Positions 28,360 to 37,416 are shown, counted from the stretch's first letter. The stretch is 64,000 nt of DNA from Actinomadura luzonensis (GCF_022664455.2 NZ_JAKRKC020000001.1:1302001-1366000); one strand, 5' to 3'. A program made the numbers and translations. Notes: a model not told the origin generated them from the letters alone.

Positions 28360-28755
28360 ATGGCGGGGATGAGCATCGGCCAGGTCGCCGAGCGCACCGG
28401 GCTCAGCGTGCACACGCTCCGGTTCTACGAGCGGGAGGGGCTGCTGGCCCAGCCGGTGCGCCGGGGCACCGCGGGTCACCGGGTCTACAGCGAGGACGAC
28501 GTCGGCTGGCTGGGCGTGTGCATGCGGCTGCGCGCCTCCGGCATGCCGCTGACCGACATCCGGCGCTACACCGACCTGGTACGGGCGGGCCAGGGCAACG
28601 AGGCGGACCGGCTGGAGGTGCTGCGCGAGCACCGCGAACGGATCCTGGCCCGGATGGACGAGCTCGACGCGTGCCTGCGGCTGATCACCCACAAGGTGGC
28701 GATCTACGAGGGACGGCTGGGCCTGCGGGACGAGGTCCCCGACTGCGTGCCATGA
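28360..28755 (+). CDS. MerR-family transcriptional regulator
   Basis: 131 residues. SIGQVAERTGLSVHTLRFYE and REGLLAQPVRRG are the winged-helix motifs; a dimerisation coiled coil (about 80-115) follows. The short C-terminus has only DCVP as a late cysteine, so metal sensing is not evident; small organic or redox effectors are more likely. It is divergent from the aldo/keto reductase and its operator dyad sits 15 bases upstream of its own start, implying autoregulation. Confidence 0.92.
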   Translation: MAGMSIGQVAERTGLSVHTLRFYEREGLLAQPVRRGTAGHRVYSEDDVGWLGVCMRLRASGMPLTDIRRYTDLVRAGQGNEADRLEVLREHRERILARMDELDACLRLITHKVAIYEGRLGLRDEVPDCVP

Positions 28756-28782
28756 GGTGACGGGCGCCGTGGTCACGGGAGG

Positions 28783-31700
28783 TCACGGGCACACCTGGCG
28801 GAACTCCTCGCCCTCCACGTGACGCCCCCACTCGGCGCGGGTGAAGGAGCGGCCCGCCTGCGCGCACACCGCGGCGGCGGGGTCGGCGGGCGCCGCGACG
28901 TTCCACAGCCGCACCGTCAGGTCGGCGCCGGCCGTGGCGAGCAGGGTGCCGTCCGGGCTGAAGGCCACGTCGGCGACGTTCTTCGCGTGCCCGGTCAGCG
29001 GGGGGCCGATCTGGCGCAGGGTCGGCACGTCCCACAGCCGCACCGTGCGGTCGCCGGAGCCGGTGGCGAGGATCCGGCCGTCGGGGCTGAACTCCATCGC
29101 GTCCACGGAGTTGTCGTGACCGGTCAGGATGACGCCGCTCTGCCGCCGGGTCGCGACGTCCCAGAGCCGCACCGCGCCGTCGGCCGCGGTCGTGGCCAGG
29201 ATCCTCCCGTCGCCGCTGAAGGCCAGGGCGGTGTGCTGGTCCGTGGCGGCGCCGCGCAGCGGCTCCCCGAGCTGGCGGCGGGTGGCGACGTCGAACAGCC
29301 GCACCGTCCGGTCGCTGCCCGCCAGCGCCAGCAGGGCCCCGTCGGGGCTGAACGCCTTCGCCGGCACGAAGCTGGTGTGGTCCTTGACGACGATGCGCGG
29401 CCCGCTCTCGCGGCGGCCCGCGACGTCCCAGATCGCGACGGAGCCCTCGGTGCCGGTCAGCACCCAGAAGGCGTCGAGCGCGCCGTCGCCGCTCAGGTCG
29501 CCGAACGAGCGGAGCCGGTCGGCGGGGCCGAGCTGCCGGCGGGTGGCCGTGTCCCACCGCCGGACGGTGCCGTCGGTCCCGGCCGCGGTGAGCGTCCGGC
29601 CGTCGCGGCTGAACCTGATGGCGCGGACGCCGGTCCACTCGCCGGGCGACGGGTCGTCCGCGGGGCGCAGGCGGGCGCCGCTCTCGCGGTGCGTGGCCAC
29701 GTCGAAGAGCCGCACGCCGCCGTCCTCGCGGGCGGTGCCCATGGCGACCACGGGGTCGGCGGCGGCGAGGGTCCTGCCGTCGGGGCTGAAGGCGACGTCG
29801 TACGTGCCGGGCATCGCCGCGCCGAGCTGCCGGTGCGCCGTCGGGTCCCACAACCACACCTGGCCGTCCACGTCGGCGGCCGCGAGGGTGCGCCCGTCGG
29901 GGCTGAACGCCATCCTCGTGTTGAGGAACCGCCTGCCGGTCAGCGGGTCGCCCACCTGGAGGCGGCTCGCGACGTCCCACAGCCGGGTGTAGCCGTCCCT
30001 GCCGCCGGTGGCGAGCCTGGTCCCGTCCGGGCTGAAGGCCACCGAGGAGAAGCCGAGGCCGCTGCCGGCGCCGCGCAGGACGCCGCCGATCTGCTCGTGG
30101 GCGGCCAGGTCCCAGAGCCGGGCGGTACGGTCCGCGACGCTGACCGTCGCGAGCGTCCGTCCGTCCGGGCTGACGGAGATGCCGCTGATGTCGCCGGTGT
30201 GGCCGGTGAGCGGCCTGCCGAGCCGGCGGCGGGTGGCGAGGTCCCAGACGCGCGCGGCGTCGTCGGCGCCCGCGCTGATCAGGTGTCGCCCGTCCGGGGT
30301 GAAGGCGACCTGGTTGACCGCGCCGGGCCCGTGGCGGAGGGGGTCGCCGGCCTGCCGGCGTTCGTCGGCGTCCCACAGCCGCACGGTGCCGCTCACGGTC
30401 GCGGTCGCGAGGGTCCTGCCGCTCGGGCTGAACGCCATCGCGCGCACTCCGTCCACGACGTCCATGGGGCGGCCCAGCGGCCGGCGGGTGGCCACGTCCC
30501 AGAGGACGACCTCGTGGAAGCAGGCCGTGGCCAGCACTTCGCCGTTGGGGCTGAAGGCCGCCGCGAAGCCGAGGACGCACAGGCCGGGGTGCACGATGGG
30601 CTCGCCGAGCTGCCGGCGGGTCACCGCGTCCCACAGCCGGACGGTGCCGTCGTGGCCGGTCGCGATGACCGAACCGGTGGGGCTGAACAGGAGCTGGTCC
30701 ACGCCCGGGCCCTGCGCGGGCAGGAAGCCGCGGTCGGCGCGGGCCGCCACGTCGAGCAGGCGCCGGCGCGTCTCGGGGGTCTCGGCCAGCCGCCACGCCG
30801 TCACGGCCAGCAGCGCGGACGTGACCGGATCGTCGGTGACCTCGCTCTGCATCGCGAGCCGGCGCGACACCGCGAGCTGCCGCTCCCGCACCGCCACCGC
30901 GCGCTGCCGGTCGGCGTTGCCCGCCGCGTTCACCGCGACGCCGGCGGCGAGCAGGGCGAGCGCCGACAACGCGGCCAGGCCGGCCAGGACGAAGGCGCGG
31001 CGCCGGCCCGCCCGCCGCGCGGCCTCGGCGGACGCCGCGACGAACCGGGTCACGACGGGGCCGGGCGGCGGGAAGCTGCGCGGGTCGCGGTCCCAGCGGG
31101 GCCGGCTGTCCTGCACGGCCAGCAGCCGGGCCCCGCGGTAGAGGAAGGCGGGGTCGCGGTGGTTGTCGTTCCACTGCCCGGCGTCCTCGACGAGCCGGTC
31201 GTAGACCGCGTGCGCGGTCAGGTCGGGTTCGAGCCACTGCCGCAGGGTGGGCCAGGCGGTCAGCAGGGCGTCGTGGGCGATCTCCGCGCGGTCCTCGTGC
31301 AGCGTGATCAGGCGGACGCCGGCGAACGCCGACAGCAGCTCCCGGGCCCTGGGTTCGGCGTCCGTACCCGCGGCGGCGTGCAGCTCGGCCCAGGTCGCGG
31401 CGCGCCGCGCCATCCGCCCGCCCGCCGCGATCAGCGTCATCCGCCGGAACATCCGCAGGGCGGCCTTGCGGTCGCCGGGAGACAACCGGTCGAGCACCTC
31501 GTCGGCGGTGCGCCGCACGGAGGCGCGGACCTGGCCGGACTCCTCGTAGCCGCGGATGGTCAGCCGGCCGTCCGCGCGCCGCTCCCAGGTGTTGAGCAGC
31601 GCCTGCGACAGCAGCGGCAGGGAGCCGGCCTCGACGCCGTCGCCGGCGCGCACCTCGCGCAGCATGACCTCGACCAGGCCGGGCTCCAGCTCCAGGCCCG

Positions 31701-32346
31701 CGGCGGCGGCGGGACCGGTGATGGCCAGCCGCAGGTCCGGCTCGGTCATCGGCCCGACGATCACCTGGCCGTCCTGGATGGCCTCGGCGAGCTGCGGGTA
31801 GGCGGCGCAGCGGTCCCAGTAGTCGGCGCGGACGCCGACGACCACGGCGGCGCCGGCTCCGGCCAGGGCGTGCAGGGCCTGGACGAACGCCCGGCGCTCC
31901 CGCTCGTCGGCCACCAGGGTGAACAGCTCCTCGAACTGGTCCACCACGAGCACGAGCCGCCCGTCCGGCGGCCGTTCCCGCTCCGCGTACGCCCGTAATC
32001 GCCGGCCCGCCTCCTCGGCGGCGCCGCCGTACGCCCGCGCCCAGGCCCCGGCCAGCGCGCGGAACGGCTCCGCGGTCGGCGTGACGAGCAGCCGCGGCCA
32101 GTCCCGCGCCCCGGGCAGCGGCGGCGTGCCCGCCGCGAGCGCCGGCAGCAGCCCGGCCCGCAGCAGCGACGACTTGCCCACCCCCGACGCCCCCGACACC
32201 AGCAGGACGCAGCCGCGCTCCCGCAGCCGCGGCGCCAGCCGCTCCAGCAGGCCGCGCACCGCCCGCCGGCGGCCGAAGAACAGCTCGCTCCGGTCGCTCT
32301 CGAACGGCGCGAGCCCCTGGTACGGGCACACCTCCTCCGTCCCCAT
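28783..32346 (-). CDS. nSTAND-type P-loop ATPase with 14 WD40 repeats
   Basis: About 1,187 residues. The start is CPYQGLAPFESDRSELFFGR, the usual opening of nSTAND1 modules, then Walker A SGASGVGKSSLLRAG (about 50-64) and Walker B LVLVVDQFEELFTL (about 135). One membrane helix (AFVLAGLAALSALALLAAGV) lies near residue 460. The rest is 14 WD-type repeats ending in (L/F)WD or equivalent, enough for two seven-blade propellers. STAND ATPases are signal-gated switches. No N-terminal effector domain is fused. It follows the VWA gene by 58 bases and is probably the last gene of the protease-MoxR-VWA operon. ATG 32355 is an alternative start. Confidence 0.88.
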   Translation of the reverse strand: MGTEEVCPYQGLAPFESDRSELFFGRRRAVRGLLERLAPRLRERGCVLLVSGASGVGKSSLLRAGLLPALAAGTPPLPGARDWPRLLVTPTAEPFRALAGAWARAYGGAAEEAGRRLRAYAERERPPDGRLVLVVDQFEELFTLVADERERRAFVQALHALAGAGAAVVVGVRADYWDRCAAYPQLAEAIQDGQVIVGPMTEPDLRLAITGPAAAAGLELEPGLVEVMLREVRAGDGVEAGSLPLLSQALLNTWERRADGRLTIRGYEESGQVRASVRRTADEVLDRLSPGDRKAALRMFRRMTLIAAGGRMARRAATWAELHAAAGTDAEPRARELLSAFAGVRLITLHEDRAEIAHDALLTAWPTLRQWLEPDLTAHAVYDRLVEDAGQWNDNHRDPAFLYRGARLLAVQDSRPRWDRDPRSFPPPGPVVTRFVAASAEAARRAGRRRAFVLAGLAALSALALLAAGVAVNAAGNADRQRAVAVRERQLAVSRRLAMQSEVTDDPVTSALLAVTAWRLAETPETRRRLLDVAARADRGFLPAQGPGVDQLLFSPTGSVIATGHDGTVRLWDAVTRRQLGEPIVHPGLCVLGFAAAFSPNGEVLATACFHEVVLWDVATRRPLGRPMDVVDGVRAMAFSPSGRTLATATVSGTVRLWDADERRQAGDPLRHGPGAVNQVAFTPDGRHLISAGADDAARVWDLATRRRLGRPLTGHTGDISGISVSPDGRTLATVSVADRTARLWDLAAHEQIGGVLRGAGSGLGFSSVAFSPDGTRLATGGRDGYTRLWDVASRLQVGDPLTGRRFLNTRMAFSPDGRTLAAADVDGQVWLWDPTAHRQLGAAMPGTYDVAFSPDGRTLAAADPVVAMGTAREDGGVRLFDVATHRESGARLRPADDPSPGEWTGVRAIRFSRDGRTLTAAGTDGTVRRWDTATRRQLGPADRLRSFGDLSGDGALDAFWVLTGTEGSVAIWDVAGRRESGPRIVVKDHTSFVPAKAFSPDGALLALAGSDRTVRLFDVATRRQLGEPLRGAATDQHTALAFSGDGRILATTAADGAVRLWDVATRRQSGVILTGHDNSVDAMEFSPDGRILATGSGDRTVRLWDVPTLRQIGPPLTGHAKNVADVAFSPDGTLLATAGADLTVRLWNVAAPADPAAAVCAQAGRSFTRAEWGRHVEGEEFRQVCP

Positions 32347-32404
32347 GGCAACCATTCTCGCCGGACGCGCCGGCCCGCCACAGCACCCGCCATGGGGCCC
32401 GCCG

Positions 32405-33469
32405 TCAGCGGGCCGGGCCGCGGGGCCGGTTCCACCAGAGGGAGAGGGACAGGGCGGCGGTGACGAGCAGGGCGCCGCCCCCGGCGAAGGCGGCGGCGAC
32501 GTCGGCCTTCTCGCGCACCACCGTGAAGCTGCCGGACAGGCCGGCGAGGGCGTCCTGGAGCTCGTCGGCGTTCTCGGCCCGGCGGTAGGTGCCGCCGGTG
32601 GTCGCCGCGATCTGCTTGAGCGCGGGCTCGTCGATCAGGCGGACGTTGCGCCCGCCCCGGTCGAAGCCGCCGCGCCCGCCGAAGCCGCCGCCCCAGGCGC
32701 CGGAGCCGCCGCTGCCGAACTGGTCGCTCGTGCACACCATCGGGGCGGGGTTCGTGGTGCCGAAGCCGATGGTGAAGACGCGGACGCGGCGCAGGGCCGC
32801 CTCCTCGGCGGCCTTCCTCGGGTCCACGCCCTGGGTGTTCGCGCCGTCGGTCAGGACGACGACCGCGGCACTGGCGTACCCGTCGCCGGCGGCCGGGGCG
32901 GGAGTGGCGCCGGTGGGGGCGACGGACGGGTCGACCTCCGCGATCGCGTCGAGCGAGGTGAGCATGGCCTGGCCGATCGCGGTGCCGCGGGAGGTGACGA
33001 GGTCGTCGAGTGCCTTGACCAGCGCGTCGGTGTCGTCGGTGGGCGGGACGAGCAGGCCCGCGGTGCCGGCGAAGGTGACCAGGCCGATGCGCGGCCCGCC
33101 CCGCTGCGACTCCAGGAAGTCCACGGCGGCCTTCCGCGCGGCGGTGAGCCGGTTGGGATCGACGTCCGTGCTGCACATGGAGCCGGAGATGTCGAGGGCG
33201 AGCAGGATCGTCGCCGACCTCATCGGCACCGGCACCGACGCCTGCGGCCGCCCGGCACCGACCGCGAGCAGCGCGAGCCCGGCCACGAACAGCGCGGCCG
33301 GGATCCGCCGGGTCCAGCGCGTACGCCCGGGCAGCGCGCCGCGCACGAGCGCGATCGAGGTGACGCGCACCGCGGCCCGCCGGCGGCGGCGCAGCGCCCA
33401 CCAGCGCACGCCGAGGAGCAGCGGCACGACCAGGACCGACAGCAGCGCCCACGGCCACGAGAACGACAT
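32405..33469 (-). CDS. VWA-domain membrane protein (BatA-like)
   Basis: 354 residues. Two N-terminal membrane helices (WALLSVLVVPLLLGVRW; IPAALFVAGLALLAVGAG), an outside or cytoplasmic VWA domain with MIDAS motif LDISGSM (about 92-98), T in VTSRGTAIG and D in LTDGANTQG, a Gly-rich loop (GSGGSGAWGGGFGGRGG), and a C-terminal helix (FAGGGALLVTAALSLSLWW). This is the layout of BatA/BatB partners of MoxR ATPases. Its ATG directly abuts the stop of the preceding VWA gene. Confidence 0.92.
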   Translation of the reverse strand: MSFSWPWALLSVLVVPLLLGVRWWALRRRRRAAVRVTSIALVRGALPGRTRWTRRIPAALFVAGLALLAVGAGRPQASVPVPMRSATILLALDISGSMCSTDVDPNRLTAARKAAVDFLESQRGGPRIGLVTFAGTAGLLVPPTDDTDALVKALDDLVTSRGTAIGQAMLTSLDAIAEVDPSVAPTGATPAPAAGDGYASAAVVVLTDGANTQGVDPRKAAEEAALRRVRVFTIGFGTTNPAPMVCTSDQFGSGGSGAWGGGFGGRGGFDRGGRNVRLIDEPALKQIAATTGGTYRRAENADELQDALAGLSGSFTVVREKADVAAAFAGGGALLVTAALSLSLWWNRPRGPAR

Positions 33470-34488
33470 TCAGATCACCCGCCCGGTGCGGAACACGGTG
33501 CGCGCCGCTCCCCCGGCGAGCAGCGCGAGAGCCAGCCCGATCAGCGCGCCGGCGAGCGGCAGCGGCTCGTCGGAGACGGTCAGCCGCAGGTCGATCGTGT
33601 CGGCGATGCCGTCGAGGCGCGCGACGTCGGAGGCGGCGTGGTAGCCGCCGCCGGTGGTCCGCGCGATCATGGTGAGGGTGTCCTCCTCCAGCGAGGTCTG
33701 CAGGTGGTAGCCGTCGACCTCCACCGTCGTCCCGGCCTTGGTGCCGACCCCGACGGTGTGGACGCGCACGCCCGCCTTCTGGGCCGCGGCGGCGGCCAGC
33801 TCGACGTCCCCGCCCTGCCCGCCGCCCTGCCCCCCGCCCTGCCCGCTGCCCTGCCCTGACGCGCCTTCCCCGGCTCCGCCGCGGTCCTGGCCGTCGGTGA
33901 ACATCACGATCGTCGCCGACGGCCAGTACCCGAGGTCCGGCAGGGCCCCGTCCCGCCCGAAGCCCACCTGCTCGCCGGTGATCGCCGACAACGCGGTCAC
34001 GATGGCCGTCCCCAGGGAGGTGCCGCCCTCCGGCTTCAGCCGGTCGATGGCCTTCAGCGCCACGGTGTGGTCGCCGTCGGGGCGGGCGGTGATGAGCGCG
34101 GCGCGCCCGAACGCGACGACGCCGATGTCCACGCTGTCCGGCTGGGCCTCGACGAACGCGCGGGCCGCCCGCTGCGCCGCGGCCAGCCGGGACGGCGCGA
34201 CGTCGTCCGCGGCCATGCTGGTGGAGACGTCCACGGCGAGGATGACGGTGCCCGCGGCGCGCGGCACCGGCACCATCGCGACCGGCCCGGCGGCGGCGAG
34301 CGCCAGCACCCCGACGCCGGCAACCGTCAGCCCGGCCCCGAGGTGCGCCCGCCGCCCCCGCCCGGCACCGCCACGCCGGCCGCGGCGAACGCGGCCGCCC
34401 GGCGGCGGGCCGAGACGACCACCGCCCAGGCGAGCGCCGCCGTGACGAGCAGCCCGGCGACCAGCAGCAACGGCGACGACAGCGTCAT
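33470..34488 (-). pseudogene. VWA-domain membrane protein (BatB-like), one-base frameshift
   Basis: ATG 34488 overlaps the DUF58 stop (ATGA) and encodes TLSSPLLLVAGLLVTAALAW plus VVVSARRRAAAFAAAGVAVP; the frame then stops at 34327. In the next frame AHLGAGLTVAGVGVLALAAA leads straight into a full VWA domain (VDVSTSM MIDAS, MFTDGQDRGG) and a C-terminal helix. Adding one G to the five-base run at 34355-34359 yields VPGGGRRAHLGAGL and one continuous protein of about 339 residues. The span has remainder 2, matching one lost base. Either a sequencing error in a G run, a real mutation, or -1 slippage. A Gly/Gln repeat (QGSGQGGGQGGGQGG) interrupts the VWA domain. Confidence 0.8.
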
Positions 34489-35369
34489 GGCGACCGGTCC
34501 CGGGTCCTGGTGACGACCTCGACGAGCGCCTCCGCCAGGTCGCGGTCGGTGCCGACGCGGTGGACGGGCACCCCGGCCCGGCGCATGCCCGCCGCCAGCC
34601 GGGCGTCGCGGGCGTCCACCGCCTCCCGGAGGCGGACGCGCAGCAGCGGGTCGGCGGAGTCCACGACGAGCTGCTCGCCGGTCTCCGCGTCCTCGACGAC
34701 GATCAGCCCGGCCTCGGGCAGCGTGTCGTCGGCGGCGTCCACGACGCGCAGGGCGACCACCTCGTGCCGGCGGGCCAGGCGCTGGAGCGAGCGCTCCCAG
34801 TCGCCGTCGCCGATGAAGTCCGACACCACGACGACGAGGGCGCGGCGGCGGGCCAGCCGCCCGGCCGCGTCGAGCATCGCGGCCAGGTCGGTGGTGGCGC
34901 CGGAACGGGCCGCGGCGGTGCATTCCAGCTCGGCGCCGATCCGCAGCGCGTGCCGCCGGGACGTGCCGGGCGGCACGACCCGCACCACCCCGGTGTCGAA
35001 CAGCACCGCGCCGACCCGGTTGCCGCCCCGCCCGAACAGCCGGGTCAGGACGAGCGCCAGCTCGGCGAGCACGTCGTGCTTGCCGCGCCCCGGCCGGCCG
35101 GCCGTCATGGACGCCGAGCGGTCGAGCACCAGCCACACCGTCAGCTCGCGGTCCTCGGTGAACACGCGGAGGTGCGGCTCGTCCAGGCGGGCGGTCACGT
35201 TCCAGTCGATGTGGCGGGCGTCGTCGCCCTCCGTGTACGCCCGCAGCCCGGTGAAGTCGATCCCGGAGCCGCGGTGCGCGGTGCGGTGGGCGCCCTGGAG
35301 CCGGCCGTCCAGCCGGCGGACGACCTTCCACTCCAGGCGGAGCAGCAGCCTCTCGGGGGCGGTGGTCAT
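34485..35369 (-). CDS. DUF58-domain protein
   Basis: 294 residues. The DUF58 core RGSGIDFTGLRAYTEGDDAR followed by HIDWNVTARLDEPHLRVF is unmistakable, then a VWA-like domain with LVLDRSASM and VVVSDFIGDGDW. DUF58 proteins accompany MoxR ATPases and VWA proteins, probably as chaperone targets or adaptors. It lies 11 bases after moxR and overlaps the next VWA gene. Confidence 0.95.
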   Translation of the reverse strand: MTTAPERLLLRLEWKVVRRLDGRLQGAHRTAHRGSGIDFTGLRAYTEGDDARHIDWNVTARLDEPHLRVFTEDRELTVWLVLDRSASMTAGRPGRGKHDVLAELALVLTRLFGRGGNRVGAVLFDTGVVRVVPPGTSRRHALRIGAELECTAAARSGATTDLAAMLDAAGRLARRRALVVVVSDFIGDGDWERSLQRLARRHEVVALRVVDAADDTLPEAGLIVVEDAETGEQLVVDSADPLLRVRLREAVDARDARLAAGMRRAGVPVHRVGTDRDLAEALVEVVTRTRDRSP

Positions 35370-35380
35370 GGCGGCGGCGC

Positions 35381-36376
35381 TCAGCGGTTCCGCAGGACGA
35401 CGTCGGGTGCCCGGACCGCGCCGAGGACCCTGGTGATGATCGTGTCGGCGTCCACGTCGTCCGCCAGGGCCTCGTACGACAGCACCAGGCGGTGCCGCAG
35501 CACGTCCAGCGCCAGCTCGGACAGGTCGCCGGGCAGGGCGTAGTCGCGTCCGCGCAGGAACGCCAGCGCCCGCGCGCCCGTCACCAGCGCGATGGAGGCC
35601 CGCGGGCTGGCCCCGTAGGTGACGTACCGCTCCAGCTCGCCGAGCCCGGCGGTCGCCGGGGAGCGGGTGACGGCGACCAGGCGGACCGCGTAGTCGACGA
35701 TCGCCGGGTCGACGTACACCTGCTGGGCCCGGGCGCGCATGGCGACCAGGTCGTCGGTGGTCACCATCGGCTGCGGCGGCTCCGGCGGGCGCAGCGCCCG
35801 CTCGACGATGGCCTGCTCCTCGGGCTGCGTCGGGTAGTCCACGACCACCTTCATCATGAACCGGTCGACCTGCGCCTCGGGCAGCGGATAGGTGCCCTCG
35901 GACTCGATCGGGTTCTCCGTCGCCATGACGAGGAACGGCTCGGGCACCTTGAACGTCTCCCGCCCGATCGTCACCTGGTGCTCCTGCATCACCTCCAGCA
36001 GGGCGCTCTGGACCTTGGCGGGGGCGCGGTTGATCTCGTCGGCCAGCAGCAGGTTCGCGAACACCGGGCCGAGCTCCGTCCGGAACTCGCCGGTGTGCTG
36101 GTGGTAGACCCGCGTGCCGACGAGGTCGGCGGGCACCAGGTCCGGGGTGAACTGCACGCGCTGGAACCTGCCGGCGATCGCGGCGGCCAGCGACCGCACC
36201 GCGAGCGTCTTGGCCAGGCCCGGCACGCCCTCCACCAGCAGGTGGCCGTCGGCGACGAGCGCGACCGCCATGCGCTCCAGCAGCACGTCCTGGCCGACGA
36301 TCGTGCGTTTGACCTCGAACAGCACCTGTTCGAGCGGATGCGTTCCGGCCGGCTCCGTCGGTCTGGGCGAGGTCAT
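35381..36376 (-). CDS. MoxR-family AAA+ ATPase
   Basis: 331 residues. Walker A GVPGLAKT (about 50-57), QFTPDLVPADLVGTRVY, Walker B LLLADEINRAPAK, sensor 1 ATENPIE and PLPEAQVDRFM are the standard MoxR motifs; the C-terminal lid ends RHRLVLSYEALADDVDAD. MoxR ATPases act as chaperones that mature or remodel partner complexes, here most simply the DUF58/VWA proteins encoded next. It is 19 bases downstream of the protease gene. Confidence 0.96.
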   Translation of the reverse strand: MTSPRPTEPAGTHPLEQVLFEVKRTIVGQDVLLERMAVALVADGHLLVEGVPGLAKTLAVRSLAAAIAGRFQRVQFTPDLVPADLVGTRVYHQHTGEFRTELGPVFANLLLADEINRAPAKVQSALLEVMQEHQVTIGRETFKVPEPFLVMATENPIESEGTYPLPEAQVDRFMMKVVVDYPTQPEEQAIVERALRPPEPPQPMVTTDDLVAMRARAQQVYVDPAIVDYAVRLVAVTRSPATAGLGELERYVTYGASPRASIALVTGARALAFLRGRDYALPGDLSELALDVLRHRLVLSYEALADDVDADTIITRVLGAVRAPDVVLRNR

Positions 36377-36395
36377 GCGGTGATCCTTTTCGTCG

Positions 36396-37229
36396 TCATA
36401 TCGGGAGGCCGCCGCCGCCCGGGCCGTCGTCCCCTCCGCCGCCGCCCAGGGCCGCGCCGATGGGCACGGCGAACGCGATGCCGGCGAACGCCTCGTCGCC
36501 GCCCGGGTCCGCGATCGAGACGACGATCCCGACGAGCAGGCCGCGGGCGTCGAGGAGGGGGCCGCCGGAGCTGCCGGGGTTGACGGAGGCGTCGAACTGG
36601 ATGAGCCCGTCGAGGTCGTCGCCCTCGGCGGTGCGGCCGGTGGTGCGGCCAGTGGTGCGGCCGGTGGTGCGGTTCAGGCCGGACACGACGCCGGTGGAGA
36701 CGCTGTAGGTCAGGCCCAGCGGGTTGCCGATCGCGACGACGGAGGCGCCCACGTCCAGGGCGCCGCCGATCGTCGCGGGGACGACGACCTCGGGCAGCTT
36801 GGCGGGCCTGAGCGTGGCGACGTCCCGCTTTGGGTTGGCCGAGGCGACGACGGCCTTCGCCTTGGTGCCGTCGGCGAAGGTCAGGTCGATGTCCTTCGCG
36901 CTGTCCTTGACGACGTGGTGCGCGGTCAGGATCGTGCCGTCGTCGGCCGCGATCACCCCGGTCCCGAGGGCGTCCCCGGCCCGGATGACGACCACCGACG
37001 GGCCGACCCGCCTGAACACGTCCGGCACGGTGAGCGTCGCGCTGGGGGTCGGCGTCGGGCTAGGCCGCGGCGCGGCCGCCTGCCCGCGCCCGCCGCCGCC
37101 TCCCAGCCAGTACGCCAGCACCGCGACGACGACCAGCGCGCCGGCCCCGGCCGCCCACCGCCACCGGGCCTTCCCGGCCACAGCTCCCTGAGCCCCGGCC
37201 GCACCAGCCTCCTGCGGCACGCGCTCCAT
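36396..37229 (-). CDS. membrane-anchored trypsin-like (S1C/HtrA-type) serine protease
   Basis: 277 residues. A cytoplasmic N-tail, one membrane helix (WAAGAGALVVVAVLAYWLGG, about 33-52), a Pro/Thr linker, then a chymotrypsin-fold domain with the triad His in LTAHHVV, Asp in KRDVATL and Ser in NPGSSGGPL. No PDZ domain follows; the tail is Gly-rich. A (TTGR)3 repeat from a 12-bp duplication lies in a surface loop. ATG 37229 follows GGGGGC. First gene of the MoxR/VWA/STAND operon, so it likely works outside the membrane in the same process. Upstream sits the duplicated GTTCTCA element. Confidence 0.9.
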   Translation of the reverse strand: MERVPQEAGAAGAQGAVAGKARWRWAAGAGALVVVAVLAYWLGGGGGRGQAAAPRPSPTPTPSATLTVPDVFRRVGPSVVVIRAGDALGTGVIAADDGTILTAHHVVKDSAKDIDLTFADGTKAKAVVASANPKRDVATLRPAKLPEVVVPATIGGALDVGASVVAIGNPLGLTYSVSTGVVSGLNRTTGRTTGRTTGRTAEGDDLDGLIQFDASVNPGSSGGPLLDARGLLVGIVVSIADPGGDEAFAGIAFAVPIGAALGGGGGDDGPGGGGLPI

Positions 37230-37252
37230 GCCCCCATATTCATAAAACGGGC

Positions 37253-37295
37253 CCCAAAGCGCCACAAATCCCACCTGAGAACTCCATGAGAACCG
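37253..37295. repeat. 43-bp intergenic element, copy 1
   Basis: Identical in all 43 bases to 37332-37374. On the minus strand it carries the heptamer pair GTTCTCA-TGGA-GTTCTCA (37293-37276), an 11-base period as used by OmpR/SARP-type winged-helix regulators. It ends 24 bases before the protease ATG. Confidence 0.85.
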
Positions 37296-37331
37296 TCCCG
37301 CCCGGACGTTGACGGCGGAGCGGAGGGTGGG

Positions 37332-37374
37332 CCCAAAGCGCCACAAATCCCACCTGAGAACTCCATGAGAACCG
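37332..37374. repeat. 43-bp intergenic element, copy 2
   Basis: Exact second copy, offset by 79 bases, with heptamers at 37372-37355 on the minus strand. It lies 42 bases before the divergent S4-protein start, so the two copies flank the shared promoter region. Confidence 0.85.
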
Positions 37375-37416
37375 ACGGGGCCGAGTGGTTCCCGCTGGGG
37401 TCGCTACAGTGGCGGT

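Noticed and set aside
28819..31998. Long plus-strand frame antisense to the WD40 protein
   Set aside because: Regular repeats in it mirror the WD40 repeats of the real gene; no start context, no domain.
37253..37374. CRISPR-like repeat
   Set aside because: Only two copies, 43 bases each, no spacer series and no cas genes; placed at a divergent promoter.
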